Shown here piece after piece: positions 26,790 to 36,124 of a stretch of 64,000 nt of DNA (the first letter of the stretch is position 1; every line of letters starts with the position of its first letter). The notes under the pieces were generated by a model. That model saw nothing but the letters and a program-made list of their open reading frames with translations, ran no database searches and was not told the origin of the DNA. A program made the translations under genes and the position numbers. This stretch comes from an uncultured Lachnospiraceae bacterium. Lineage in GTDB: Bacteria; Bacillota; Clostridia; Lachnospirales; Lachnospiraceae. Location: positions 1 to 64,000 of the forward strand of contig URMK01000030.1 in the NCBI GenBank assembly GCA_900548905.1, written 5' to 3'.

Positions 26790-28424
26790 ATGGGAAGAAG
26801 GAAAATCAGTAGACAGGTGTCCGTATGTGTCTGTGCGCTGATCATGGCGCTGGGCATAGCGGCATGCGGCAATACGGCGGGCACAGCGGATTCCGCCGCA
26901 GCCGGAGGGCAGGGAAACACTGCGAATAACGGAGGAACAGCGGACGGCGGAAAAAAGGATACCTGGCTTGCAGAAGAAATGGTAACAATCACATACGCCA
27001 GGCCGGAAAGCAGTCTGCAGCCTTATAATCCGGACTGTGCAACGGTGGAGTGGATCCGGGAAAATCTTGGGGTTGATCTGCAGGTATCCACCTATTCAGA
27101 CTATGAAACGAAAATGAATACGTTGCTGGCGGCAAACCAGCTGCCGGATCTGTTTACAATCTGGGGAAATGTCAGCGACGTGGTCGGCACCGGATGCCTG
27201 ATGGAGCTTTCCGGGTTAATCGATCAGTATGCGCCGAATATTCAAAAAGACTATGAAAATATTCCGGAACTTTCCCGGTATAAGATGGATGGAGGAATTT
27301 ATACGCTGGCACAGATCAGACGGGATGATAACTGGGAACAGGGATCCGTCCCCTGTATCCGTACCGATTTGCTTGAGGAACAGGGTCTTTCCATACCAAA
27401 GACCTGGGAGGAACTGTATGATGTGCTGGAAGTGCTGGCCAAAGCATACCCGGATTCCATCGCATATGGTACCCGGGGTGATGACAGGCTGCTATTTAAC
27501 TATATGAGTCCGGTAAAAGGTTTGGGAGGCGATTATGGTCTGTATCAGGATGAAGACGGTTTGTGGCACATGGGCTTATTGGAGGAATCTTACAAAGAAG
27601 CGCTTCAGTATATTCACAGAATGTATCAGTCGGGCATTCTGGACAATGAGTATCTCATTGTCTCGGCGGATGACTGGAAATCAGGGCTGGGTACCGGAAA
27701 GTATCTGTTCTACTATGATAATCCCGTCTTTTTAGATACACTGAATAAGACTCTGCGGGAAACGAATCCCGATGCAAAACTGGAACCTATTATGTTCCTG
27801 GCAGACGGGGAAGGGAAGACTGTAAATTACGGGCATCCCAATAACTACTATAATGTGTGGGGAATCAGTGCGGATACGGAGAAAAAGGAAGTTCTGATGA
27901 AATTTGTGGACTGGCTTTACAGTGAAGAAGGCGGCTGGCTGATGAATTATGGTATAGAAGGTACGCATTGGGAAATGACAGATCAGAAACCCCGGTTTTT
28001 GGACAGTGTTGTGGAAGAATATAAATCCAGAACGGGAGATCCTACCTATGAAGCCGGTTCTGAAATCGGTATAGGCGACCTGTTTTTGGATATGTCATGG
28101 TACTCCAATTATGATGCGGCTTTCAAATCCACCAGTGAAGAGTCCTGGACCAGGGAAAATATCCATAAGGTTTACGCAGATCATATGGACTGTGTGATCC
28201 AGCAGCCGATTGAACCACCTTATACGGCGGAAGAATCTGCCAGGATTACGGAAATCAATCAAAGCTATATGGATTACAGCAAGACGGAAATCAATAAATT
28301 TATAAGCGGAGAACGTTCCTTTGAAGATTGGGATGCTTTCGTGCAGGAGTTGATTTCAAAGGGCGCCGGGGAAAGAGTGGACATTGCCAACCAGGCGGAG
28401 CAGCGTTTCGCGAAGGGAGAATAA
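26790..28424 (+). CDS. extracellular solute-binding lipoprotein (LplA type)
   Basis: The 544-residue lipid-anchored substrate-binding protein has a signal peptide with lipobox I-A-A-C (Cys26), an Ala/Gly-rich linker to about residue 55, then a two-lobed binding domain. AAAGGAGGAGG sets the start. It is the substrate-binding part of the importer encoded just upstream. Its stop codon is directly followed by the ATG of the FAD enzyme, so translation is probably coupled and importer and catabolic enzymes are made together. The ligand cannot be named; downstream enzymes suggest a sugar acid or a compound oxidised to one. Confidence 0.92.
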   Translation: MGRRKISRQVSVCVCALIMALGIAACGNTAGTADSAAAGGQGNTANNGGTADGGKKDTWLAEEMVTITYARPESSLQPYNPDCATVEWIRENLGVDLQVSTYSDYETKMNTLLAANQLPDLFTIWGNVSDVVGTGCLMELSGLIDQYAPNIQKDYENIPELSRYKMDGGIYTLAQIRRDDNWEQGSVPCIRTDLLEEQGLSIPKTWEELYDVLEVLAKAYPDSIAYGTRGDDRLLFNYMSPVKGLGGDYGLYQDEDGLWHMGLLEESYKEALQYIHRMYQSGILDNEYLIVSADDWKSGLGTGKYLFYYDNPVFLDTLNKTLRETNPDAKLEPIMFLADGEGKTVNYGHPNNYYNVWGISADTEKKEVLMKFVDWLYSEEGGWLMNYGIEGTHWEMTDQKPRFLDSVVEEYKSRTGDPTYEAGSEIGIGDLFLDMSWYSNYDAAFKSTSEESWTRENIHKVYADHMDCVIQQPIEPPYTAEESARITEINQSYMDYSKTEINKFISGERSFEDWDAFVQELISKGAGERVDIANQAEQRFAKGE

Positions 28425-29894
28425 ATGTGCAGGGAATATCACTGGCGGGTTGACCGGGATGTAAAGATTTTGAAAAAGACGGATGTGCTTGTGGTCGGCG
28501 CAGGACTTGGCGGCATATGCGCCGCCCTGTCCGCGGCGAAGGCCGGCTGCAGTGTGGTTCTGGCAGAGAAGAATGCGGTGTTGGGCGGACAGGCGGCAGA
28601 GATTGATACCTGGGGGCTGGATGGATTTATGAGCCGTGACGGGCATCAGGTGGTGGGCGGTTATCCCTGGAAAATTCTATGGAAAACCGTGAAAGAAGGC
28701 GGCAGTGATCCGATGTTTGACCGGATTTCCATCCGGACTATGGAACAAGAGGGAATGAAGGCCGCGCTGGAGGAAATCGGCCTGGCCTCCTATGTGCCTT
28801 ATATTGATACGGGAACGTTTATGAATCCGTTTAATGATCAATATGTCAATCCTAACGCATACCGATATGTGGCGCAGCAGGAGCTGGATTTGGCGGGAGT
28901 ACATACTTTCCTTGGAATGCCTGTAGTGGAGGTCCTGCAGGAGGAGGGCAGAATTACCGGCGTGATACTGCAGGGAGAATTTGAACACTTTACCGTGCTG
29001 GCGAAAAGGGTTGTGGACACTACCCAAGGGGCATCGGTCTGTGCCATGGCTGGGAAAAGATTCGCGCATCCCAAAGCCTATCTCGGGACGCTGCCGCGGG
29101 TTTCAGGAGTTGATATCCATTTAGTAATCGAATATATCCGAAATACATCGGATCGATGGTTCCTTCGCCCTATGGTTGGAAAAACGCCGGATCCCGATGA
29201 AATGGAGAGGTTGGTAAAAGAAGGAAATCCGCTGGCTATCCATGGCTTTACGAAAGCGCTGGAACTTGCTGTTTCCGATCATCCTGAGTATGAGCTGATC
29301 GCGCGTATGTGTGATGTCCTTATGTTTTTTTATGAAAAGGACGGGGTGGGCGCATACTGGGCAATTGACGATACGTTGCACAATACGGATATTTCCGATC
29401 CGGAGGCATATGCAAATGCAGTATGCACCGTTAGAAAACAACAATGGCTGGTTCATAAGTTTTTTAAAAAGTACATACCCGGATTTGAACACGCGCAGCT
29501 GCTGGATACCTATGCCAATATTTCAAAAGCCTATCACCAGACCTGGGAGCCGTCAGAGTTTACAGAATATACGATTACACAAAAGGAAATACAGACGGGA
29601 ATTTGTGAACGCAGTGACTGCATCGTAAAGATACTGGGGCATCCCATGAGCGGACAAAATGCGGATGGCTGGTATGTACCGCTCGCGGCACTTCTTCCCA
29701 AAGGGCTGGACGGCATTCTGGTGACCGGAAAGCCGGCCTGCCGCAAAATCCATTATATCGCTTCCTGCGGGCTGGTGGGACAGGCGGCAGGAGCAGCAGC
29801 AGCCGTGTCTGTACAGCAAGAATGTGCGCTGCGGGATACCGATCCGGAAAAAATAAGAGAACTCCTGCGGGCACAAAATGAGGATATGAGGTAG
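28425..29894 (+). CDS. FAD-dependent oxidoreductase (FAD_oxidored family)
   Basis: The 489-residue flavoenzyme has a dinucleotide-binding site near the N-terminus, G-x-G-x-x-G at residues 25-30 (VVGAGLGG), followed by the E-K of the ADP-ribose strand and the GGQAAEIDTWG segment. A second FAD-contact stretch near the C-terminus reads GILVTGKPACRKIHYIASCGLVGQAAG. The layout fits the FAD_oxidored family, often found with sugar ABC importers in Clostridia and not assigned to one substrate. The start directly abuts the preceding stop. Three nt separate it from the aldolase gene. A likely role is oxidation of an imported polyol, sugar or sugar acid before retro-aldol cleavage; that order is inference. 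Confidence 0.85.
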   Translation: MCREYHWRVDRDVKILKKTDVLVVGAGLGGICAALSAAKAGCSVVLAEKNAVLGGQAAEIDTWGLDGFMSRDGHQVVGGYPWKILWKTVKEGGSDPMFDRISIRTMEQEGMKAALEEIGLASYVPYIDTGTFMNPFNDQYVNPNAYRYVAQQELDLAGVHTFLGMPVVEVLQEEGRITGVILQGEFEHFTVLAKRVVDTTQGASVCAMAGKRFAHPKAYLGTLPRVSGVDIHLVIEYIRNTSDRWFLRPMVGKTPDPDEMERLVKEGNPLAIHGFTKALELAVSDHPEYELIARMCDVLMFFYEKDGVGAYWAIDDTLHNTDISDPEAYANAVCTVRKQQWLVHKFFKKYIPGFEHAQLLDTYANISKAYHQTWEPSEFTEYTITQKEIQTGICERSDCIVKILGHPMSGQNADGWYVPLAALLPKGLDGILVTGKPACRKIHYIASCGLVGQAAGAAAAVSVQQECALRDTDPEKIRELLRAQNEDMR

Positions 29895-29897
29895 GAT

Positions 29898-30803
29898 ATG
29901 AAAAAATTATATGGTGTTACGGCGGCAATGATCACCCCATTTACGGAAAACGGAAGGGTGGATACGGAAAGCCTGGCAGTGCTGACGGATAAACTGGTGA
30001 AAAAAGGAGTTCATTGTCTGTATCCCTGCGGGACTACCGGGGAAATGGTGCATCTGACAGAAAACGAACGCAAGGAGATTGCGGAAACTGTGGTCAGGGC
30101 GGCTGACGGGCGGGCAAGGGTATTCATACATTGCGGCGCCATGCGGCAGGAAGAGACAGAATCGCTTCTTGCCCATGCATTTGCCGCCGGAGCTGACGGC
30201 GCCGGGATTGTAACCCCCATGTTTCTGGGGGTGGATGACAGAGAAATGACGGCGTATTACAAACGGCTGTCCTCTCTTGTTCCGGCGGATTTCCCGCTGT
30301 ATCTTTACAATATCCCGCAATGTTCCGGCAATGATTTGAACGCATCAACAGTCGGGCGGCTTGCCGGTGAATGCGCCAATATAATCGGAATCAAGTACAG
30401 CTTTCCGGATATGCTGCGGACTCTGGATTACCTTCATATCCCTGCCCTTTCAGTTCTGCATGGATGTGATAAAATGTTTGCAGAGCTGTTGATGATGGGA
30501 TGTGACGGCACGGTATCCGGTGTTGCAGGCGTTTTTCCGGAGCCTTTTCTGGAAGTATATAACGCTTTCCTGGACAGGGATATGGATGGAATGAGAAAAT
30601 GGCAGGATATTTGTGTGTGTTTTTGCGAGCTGCTGCGCTGCGGAAGCAATATGTCCTGGTTTAAGGAAGCACTCCGGCTGAGGGGCCTTCCGGCAGGCGG
30701 GATGCGCGCGCCGCAGTTGGATCTGCCTGAGGAAGAAACGGAAACGCTTTTGCACGAACTGGAGGCACTGTGTGAAAAAGCCGGTATTCCGCTGGAAATA
30801 TAG
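29898..30803 (+). CDS. DapA/NanA-family aldolase or dehydratase
   Basis: The 301-residue class I aldolase-fold enzyme has a Schiff-base lysine Lys166 in IIGIKYSFPD, the catalytic tyrosine Tyr137 in LYLYNIPQ, and the G-T-T-G-E loop (45-49). These are the invariant marks of the dihydrodipicolinate synthase / N-acetylneuraminate lyase family. The family covers lysine biosynthesis, sialic acid lyase and 2-keto-3-deoxy sugar acid aldolases. The context, an importer and an FAD oxidoreductase in one operon under YesM/YesN, favours a catabolic aldolase rather than lysine synthesis. The exact substrate cannot be read from the sequence. It is the last gene of the operon; a strong hairpin follows at 30966-31002. 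Confidence 0.9.
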   Translation: MKKLYGVTAAMITPFTENGRVDTESLAVLTDKLVKKGVHCLYPCGTTGEMVHLTENERKEIAETVVRAADGRARVFIHCGAMRQEETESLLAHAFAAGADGAGIVTPMFLGVDDREMTAYYKRLSSLVPADFPLYLYNIPQCSGNDLNASTVGRLAGECANIIGIKYSFPDMLRTLDYLHIPALSVLHGCDKMFAELLMMGCDGTVSGVAGVFPEPFLEVYNAFLDRDMDGMRKWQDICVCFCELLRCGSNMSWFKEALRLRGLPAGGMRAPQLDLPEEETETLLHELEALCEKAGIPLEI

Positions 30804-30965
30804 GGGGATACAAAAGGGCCTGTATGGCGGACGGCGGCTATAGCCTTGCAGGAATGCCTGAAAATGACCGGGCTGCGGATGGGATATCCATAAGAAGTTT
30901 AAAATGTGACTTAGGCAGGAGCAAAACGATAACGGAGAAAGAATAGAAAAAATACGTGATTAGCA

Positions 30966-31002
30966 AAGCGGGGTGAACACCTGAATGGTGTTCACCCCGC
31001 TT
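30966..31002. terminator. long perfect hairpin between converging operons
   Basis: AAGCGGGGTGAACACC (30966-30981) and its exact complement (30987-31002) form a 16-bp stem with a TGAAT loop. It has no T-run on either side but lies where two operons converge, so a bidirectional terminator is the simplest reading. The 160 nt before it hold nothing recognisable. Confidence 0.7.
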
Positions 31003-31077
31003 CATGTGTCCGGGAAGACAGTGTACGCACCCCGTCCGGGGAAAGACTATACACGGGACGGACGGCGGCTTCCAACA

Positions 31078-32088
31078 TCATTCCAGACAATAAACCGACT
31101 CCCTCTGCACCAGCTCACACGACAGCAGCCGGTTATGCGTGACCTCTTTTCCGTCCAGCAGATCCAGCAGAGAGGTGGCCGCCAGCTTGCCTATTTCATA
31201 AAAAGGGATCCGCAGGGTGGTGACTGCAGGAGTGCTGTAGGCGGAACAGCTCCTGTCGTCAAAACCGATGACGGAAAGCTCCTCCGGAACCTTTTTCCCG
31301 CATTTGCGCCCTGCGGCGATAACGGCACAGGCCATGGGATCGTTCATGGCAAAAATGGCGGTGGGAGGATCGGGATAGGAAAGGAGGCGGCAGGTCTGAT
31401 CATAAGCCATCTCATAATTCCAGTCTCCGGGAAGGATGAACTGGGGAGGGAGAACCAGCTGGGCGTCCACCATAGCCGATTGGAAACCCATAATACGCTG
31501 ATGGACAAATTCCTGTCCCAGACTTCCCGTAATAATACCCATACGCCGATGGCCCATGGCAATCAGATGTACAGCAGCCTGTCTGGCGGCTTCGAAATTA
31601 TCGTAATCCACACTGTAATCGGTCCGCAGAGCGGAACTGTAAGCAAATACCACGGGAAGCGTAATCAGTGAACGGATATGGGATACATTGGGAGAATTGG
31701 CCCCGATATAAATAACACCGCAGGCTCTGGAGGCTTCCAGGATACGAAGGCTTGATTCCAGAAGCTGGGTATCATAATCCTCATGGCTGTAGGTCCGCAG
31801 GTTGCACAGATTGACCATAAAGCCCTTCTGATCAAGGAATCCGCAGATGGCATCAATAATAGGAGGCGTACTGAACGCCGCGACCTCTTCCGCCACCACG
31901 CCTATGGACTTATAGCTGTTCGTTTTCAGGTTTTTGGCGGCGATATTGGGAACGTAATGTAATTCCGTCAGAGCGGCTGTGACCTTAGCCTCGGTTGCCG
32001 GTGAAACATGCTTGGACTTATTGAGAACGTGGGATACGGTTGCAATGGATACGCCGGCTAACCTGGCTACATCATGAATGGTAACCAT
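31078..32088 (-). CDS. LacI-family transcriptional repressor
   Basis: The 336-residue regulator starts with the LacI helix-turn-helix and hinge (TIHDVARLAGVSIATVSHVLN, about residues 3-25) and continues with a full-length periplasmic-binding-like sugar sensor, including the GFDDRSCSAYSTPAVTTLR segment typical of the family end. AGGAGG precedes the start (complement of 32095-32100). It is divergent from the importer and arabinofuranosidase operon. Three copies of the palindrome TAAACGTTTA with a central CG, the form bound by LacI proteins, lie in the shared region, so both autoregulation and operon repression are likely. The inducer is probably an L-arabinose-containing sugar or derivative, judged from the GH127 gene. 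Confidence 0.95.
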   Translation of the reverse strand: MVTIHDVARLAGVSIATVSHVLNKSKHVSPATEAKVTAALTELHYVPNIAAKNLKTNSYKSIGVVAEEVAAFSTPPIIDAICGFLDQKGFMVNLCNLRTYSHEDYDTQLLESSLRILEASRACGVIYIGANSPNVSHIRSLITLPVVFAYSSALRTDYSVDYDNFEAARQAAVHLIAMGHRRMGIITGSLGQEFVHQRIMGFQSAMVDAQLVLPPQFILPGDWNYEMAYDQTCRLLSYPDPPTAIFAMNDPMACAVIAAGRKCGKKVPEELSVIGFDDRSCSAYSTPAVTTLRIPFYEIGKLAATSLLDLLDGKEVTHNRLLSCELVQRESVYCLE

Positions 32089-32131
32089 AATTATCCTCCT
32101 GTGGTAAAGTGTTACTCTATTTTATCATATT

Positions 32132-32141
32132 TAAACGTTTA
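32132..32141. promoter_or_regulatory. LacI-type operator 1
   Basis: The perfect palindrome TAAACGTTTA lies 43 nt upstream of the repressor start codon, placed for autoregulation. It is followed by CC, giving TTTAAACGTTTACC. Confidence 0.75.
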
Positions 32142-32295
32142 CCACAAGAGGAGAAATACGGTTAGACTATTTTACCAAAAGAAAAGTTATTTAAACAGAA
32201 AAAATAACCGTTTTTTATGCATAAATTACAAAAATAGAAAAAATGAAAGAAGAGAATTGATTTAAGTTATGTGCTATGCTACTCTCTATCTAAGA
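32142..32295. other. divergent spacer between repressor and importer operon
   Basis: This AT-rich stretch lies between operators 1 and 2 and holds no gene. A degenerate AAATAACCGTTTTTTA near 32203 could be a weak fourth operator. No promoter could be chosen firmly. Confidence 0.4.
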
Positions 32296-32305
32296 TAAAC
32301 GTTTA
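32296..32305. promoter_or_regulatory. LacI-type operator 2
   Basis: A second perfect TAAACGTTTA lies 124 nt before the importer start, in the context AGATAAACGTTTAACT. It probably overlaps or flanks the operon promoter. Confidence 0.75.
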
Positions 32306-32403
32306 ACTATGAATGGACTTTAAAGACGGACAAAATTTGCCGTTATGTTGGATACACTCCGTATATTCTAGCCTTACCGCCATTTATAGGAGAATCATGC
32401 AGA

Positions 32404-32413
32404 TAAACGTTTA
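32404..32413. promoter_or_regulatory. LacI-type operator 3
   Basis: A third perfect TAAACGTTTA, in the same AGATAAACGTTTAA context as operator 2, abuts the AAAGGAGGG ribosome site of the first importer gene. Binding here would block elongation or allow looping with operators 1 and 2. Confidence 0.75.
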
Positions 32414-32429
32414 AAAGGAGGGAAAGAAG

Positions 32430-33359
32430 TTGGGAAAGAAAAAGAAAGGCGATGCGGCCAGACTGCTTACGCAGTACAAAAAGAACAAAGACTTGTTTTT
32501 ACTGTTCCTGCCGGTTTTGTTGTTTTACATCCTGTTCTGCTACATACCGATGGGCGGGATAGTGATTGCGTTCAAGGACTATAAGCTGATGCAGGGGATA
32601 TGGGGAAGTCCCTGGGTGGGACTGGAAAACTTCAGGGAGCTGTTTTCCACACCAAGCTTTTATGAGATACTGGGCAACACCTTATGGATCAGTATTCTCC
32701 GGCTGGTGTTCGGGTTCCCGGCCCCCATTATCCTGGCAATACTGCTGAATGAGGTCAGGCATCCCAGGTATAAGAAGGTGGTACAGACCTTCAGCTATCT
32801 TCCCCATTTCCTTTCCTGGGTTATCCTGGCCGGTGTATTCCAGCAGCTTCTTTCCCCTTCCACAGGGGCGGTGAATGCTTTGCTTGGGAAAATAGGAATC
32901 GATCCGATTTATTTTCTGGGGGATCCCAAATGGTTTGTGTTTACCATCATCGTAACCGGGATCTGGCAGAGCGTGGGCTGGGGAACCGTCATTTATCTGG
33001 CCGCCATTGCCGGAATTGATCCCCAGCTTTATGAAGCGGCGATGCTGGACGGCGCAGGAAGGTTTAAAAGAATCCTGTACATAACCCTTCCCTGCCTGGC
33101 GCCTACCATAACAATAACGTTGATTCTGAATACCGGAGGCATATTAAATGCCGGGTTTGATCAGATCATGAACCTGTATAATGAAGCCGTATATGAGGTG
33201 GGGGATATTATTGACACCTATGTATACCGGAGAGGTCTTGAGGGGATGCAGTACAGCTATTCCACCGCGGTCAACCTGTTTAAAAATGTGATCGGCCTGG
33301 GATTCGTCCTGTTTACCAATAAAATAGCTCAGAAGCTGGGCGATAATTCTTTATGGTAG
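32430..33359 (+). CDS. CUT1 sugar ABC transporter permease (LplB type)
   Basis: The 309-residue permease has helix one in LFLLFLPVLLFYILF and the YIPMGGIVIAFKDYK segment. Its EAA loop is YEAAMLDGAGRFKRILYITLP. The start is TTG at 32430, chosen from AAAGGAGGG (32414-32422) with 7-nt spacing. It opens the operon of importer, propeller glycosidase and GH127 under LacI control. The partner permease follows after 75 nt, a gap holding two small hairpins (GTTTGAA/TTCAAAC and GTCCGC/GCGGAC) just before the next ribosome site. Confidence 0.93.
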   Translation: MGKKKKGDAARLLTQYKKNKDLFLLFLPVLLFYILFCYIPMGGIVIAFKDYKLMQGIWGSPWVGLENFRELFSTPSFYEILGNTLWISILRLVFGFPAPIILAILLNEVRHPRYKKVVQTFSYLPHFLSWVILAGVFQQLLSPSTGAVNALLGKIGIDPIYFLGDPKWFVFTIIVTGIWQSVGWGTVIYLAAIAGIDPQLYEAAMLDGAGRFKRILYITLPCLAPTITITLILNTGGILNAGFDQIMNLYNEAVYEVGDIIDTYVYRRGLEGMQYSYSTAVNLFKNVIGLGFVLFTNKIAQKLGDNSLW

Positions 33360-33434
33360 GAAGAGCGGCGTTTGAAGCAAAACAGTTTCAAACGATTGAA
33401 TTAATGTCCGCCGCAGCGGACAGGAGGTATAAGG

Positions 33435-34322
33435 ATGAACGAGAATAAAAAAATAAAACAGAGTCCCGGAAGCCGTGCTTTTGACTGGTTTAATTATATT
33501 TTCCTTGCTCTGTTTTCCGTCACGATTCTGTTTCCGTTCTGGAATCTGTTCGTACAGTCGATCAGCTCCCCGGATGCGGGAATTGTGGATGCCCTGCAGA
33601 TGTGGCCCAAGAAATTTTCTGCCTTTAATTACGAGTATGTTCTTTCCAATAAGTACATTTGGACCGGCTACCGGGAAACGCTGATCCGGACCGTCGCAGG
33701 AACGGCGCTGAGCGTAACACTGACGGCTATGGGAGCCTACGTGCTATCCAAAAAGAATCTGCCCAACAGGAATTTCTGGACGACGGTGGTGCTGATTCCC
33801 ATGTTTTTTTCGGGAGGTATGATTCCCAGTTATCTGTGGATGGTGAATCTGCATCTGATTGATAACCGGCTGGCGCTGATACTGCCGGGGCTGGTCAGCT
33901 CCTACAATCTGATTATCATGCGGAATTTCTTTATGTCCATCCCGGAAGGGCTGGAGGAATCGGCTAAGATTGACGGTGCGGGAAGCATCCGGATTTTTTT
34001 CAGCATTGTTCTGCCCATATCTAAGGCGGTGTTGGCGACCATTGCGCTTTGGGTGATGGTGGGGCACTGGAATGCCTGGTTTGACGCAACGATTTATATG
34101 CGGGATGCCAACAAGCTTCCTCTGCAGGTGGTACTGCGAAGGATCCTGATGGAAGGAACCCAGCAGATGATGGATATGAACAGTACGGATACCAACCATG
34201 TGACGCCGGATACGCTGAAGGCGGCCACTACGTTTGTCTGTATGCTTCCTATTATGTGTGTCTATCCCTTTGTACAGAAATATTTTGTAAAGGGCGTTAT
34301 TATAGGATCCCTGAAAGGGTAA
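33435..34322 (+). CDS. CUT1 sugar ABC transporter permease (LplC type)
   Basis: The second membrane subunit has 295 residues. Helix one is in YIFLALFSVTILFPFWNLF, the EAA loop reads LEESAKIDGAGSIRIFFSIVLPISK, and the C-terminus is KYFVKGVIIGSLKG. AGGAGG (33422-33427) sets the start. It is tightly followed by the binding-protein gene at 34367. Confidence 0.93.
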   Translation: MNENKKIKQSPGSRAFDWFNYIFLALFSVTILFPFWNLFVQSISSPDAGIVDALQMWPKKFSAFNYEYVLSNKYIWTGYRETLIRTVAGTALSVTLTAMGAYVLSKKNLPNRNFWTTVVLIPMFFSGGMIPSYLWMVNLHLIDNRLALILPGLVSSYNLIIMRNFFMSIPEGLEESAKIDGAGSIRIFFSIVLPISKAVLATIALWVMVGHWNAWFDATIYMRDANKLPLQVVLRRILMEGTQQMMDMNSTDTNHVTPDTLKAATTFVCMLPIMCVYPFVQKYFVKGVIIGSLKG

Positions 34323-34366
34323 TGCTCCGGGAAACCGGAAAATATAAAAAAGGAGAGGTAACGAGT

Positions 34367-36043
34367 ATGAAATGGAGAAAAGCAGGTTGTTTTCTTATGG
34401 CAGCGGTATTGAGCGCAGGTCTTCTGGCCGGCTGCGGCGGAAAGGCTGAGACCGGGAATGCAGGCGGAAGCACCGCCCCCGCAGAAACAAAAGCGCAGGG
34501 AGAATCCGCTGCGGCGGAAACCGGGAGTGAGACGGGGGCCGGAAAAGAAACCACGCACTATTCCTATCGGATGGCCATGCACAATTTCGGCCCCTGGGAT
34601 GAGGAACCGGAAATGGCGGTGCGCTGGGAAGAAGAGTATAATGTGGATTTTGATCTGGTTTATGTGGAAACTGCCAACGCAGGGGATAACATCAATCTGA
34701 TGATCGCATCAGGGGACATTCCGGATGTTATTCAGATGGTGGATTTGAACAAGTATTATACGGATGGCATTATCGGCGGCTGGACGGAGGAATTTTTCCG
34801 GGAACATGCGCCGAACCTGTCCAAATATATTGATGAAACGGATCCTTCCGCATGGCAGATATCCAAATTTGACGGTGAGCTTATGTACAGCATCCCTTGC
34901 TTCCGAAAATATGATACGATAGCGAGTCCCGTGATATGGAGAACCGACTGGCTTGAAAACGTGGGAATCAAGGAAATTCCCAGGACACTGGAAGAATTTG
35001 AGGACGCCTTCTACAAGTTTGCCAAGGAAGATCCCGACGGAAATGGGAAAAATGATACATACGGCCTTTCTGAAACCGGTATCCGTACCATTTACGGTGC
35101 TTTCGGCAGCTACCGCGGAAAGTGGCTTCTGGACGAAGAGGGAAAAGTAGTTTTCGGCGATGTGAAGCCCGAAATGAAAAAGGCGCTGGAAGTGCTTCAT
35201 AAATGGTATGCGGACGGTGTCCTGGATCCGGAATTTGTTACCGGTGAAAATGAAGGCGGCTACTGGGCTATTACCCATAAATTTTTAAATAACCAAATCG
35301 GTTACACCAATATGGGTTCGTTTTACCATTGGCTCCCGGATATGACAGGGGAAGAAAACGGTTCCGCAATCGGCGAAATGACGGCGCAGTGGAAAAATTC
35401 CGGAAATACCGGAACCTATGCCATGGGCTACGCGCCGGAAGGACCGGACGGTTATAAGGGTACCGATATGCCTGATTTCCGTAAGCTGCGTACCGTATTT
35501 TCCACAACACTGGTACAGGATGAAGAAAGATTCGGCCGTCTTCTGGAGATCATTGATGATATGAACTGCAGCAGCGTGGAGAGGTCTGTTGAGGTAAACC
35601 GCGGAACGCTGGGAAAATATTCCGATATCGTTGATTTTATGGGAAGAGAAGCTTATACTGCAATTGGAGATGCCGCGGCGGCGGATTCCCTGAACCCGTT
35701 CCTGAGCGCAAAAGGTTCCGCCAACACCTTTGCCTTTATTGAAGAAGGCGGCAATCTGGAATATCAGGAGGTGGCCTATGCACAGCAGTTCGCATGGGCC
35801 GACGAAGAATTCAAGGATAAGAATGACGGTTATGTAAGCGTAATCTTCAAGACCCCGGAATCCAAGGCGAAATACGGAGCCGAGCTGGATAAGATACTGA
35901 ATACAGGCTATACCTCCATTATTACAGGAGAAAAACCGCTGGATTATTTTGATGAAATGGTAAAGCAGTGGTATGCCAACGGAGGAGAACAGCTCACGCA
36001 GGAAGCAAATGAGATTTATGCGCTGGAGCATGCAGGCAATTAA
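34367..36043 (+). CDS. extracellular solute-binding lipoprotein (LplA type)
   Basis: The 558-residue binding protein is lipid-anchored through Cys23 of the lipobox L-A-G-C after signal peptide MKWRKAGCFLMAAVLSAG. A Gly/Ala/Glu/Thr linker runs to about residue 60, then the two-lobed binding domain follows. The start at 34367 has AGGAGAGG 8 nt upstream; a longer in-frame start would precede the signal peptide by 37 residues inside the permease gene and is rejected. With a GH127 arabinofuranosidase in the same operon it probably binds short arabinofuranose-containing oligosaccharides. Confidence 0.93.
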   Translation: MKWRKAGCFLMAAVLSAGLLAGCGGKAETGNAGGSTAPAETKAQGESAAAETGSETGAGKETTHYSYRMAMHNFGPWDEEPEMAVRWEEEYNVDFDLVYVETANAGDNINLMIASGDIPDVIQMVDLNKYYTDGIIGGWTEEFFREHAPNLSKYIDETDPSAWQISKFDGELMYSIPCFRKYDTIASPVIWRTDWLENVGIKEIPRTLEEFEDAFYKFAKEDPDGNGKNDTYGLSETGIRTIYGAFGSYRGKWLLDEEGKVVFGDVKPEMKKALEVLHKWYADGVLDPEFVTGENEGGYWAITHKFLNNQIGYTNMGSFYHWLPDMTGEENGSAIGEMTAQWKNSGNTGTYAMGYAPEGPDGYKGTDMPDFRKLRTVFSTTLVQDEERFGRLLEIIDDMNCSSVERSVEVNRGTLGKYSDIVDFMGREAYTAIGDAAAADSLNPFLSAKGSANTFAFIEEGGNLEYQEVAYAQQFAWADEEFKDKNDGYVSVIFKTPESKAKYGAELDKILNTGYTSIITGEKPLDYFDEMVKQWYANGGEQLTQEANEIYALEHAGN

Positions 36044-36054
36044 ACTATTTTTTA

Positions 36055-36088
36055 GTAAAAGGGGACGTAATGGCGCGCCCCCTTTTAC
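36055..36088 (+). terminator. hairpin after the binding-protein gene
   Basis: GTAAAAGGGG (36055-36064) pairs with CCCCTTTTAC (36079-36088). There is no T-run, so it more likely protects the 3' end of the binding-protein message or attenuates than fully terminates. Confidence 0.55.
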
Positions 36089-36124
36089 CGACGTATGGTA
36101 AGCGAGGATAAGGAGAAAAGAAAA

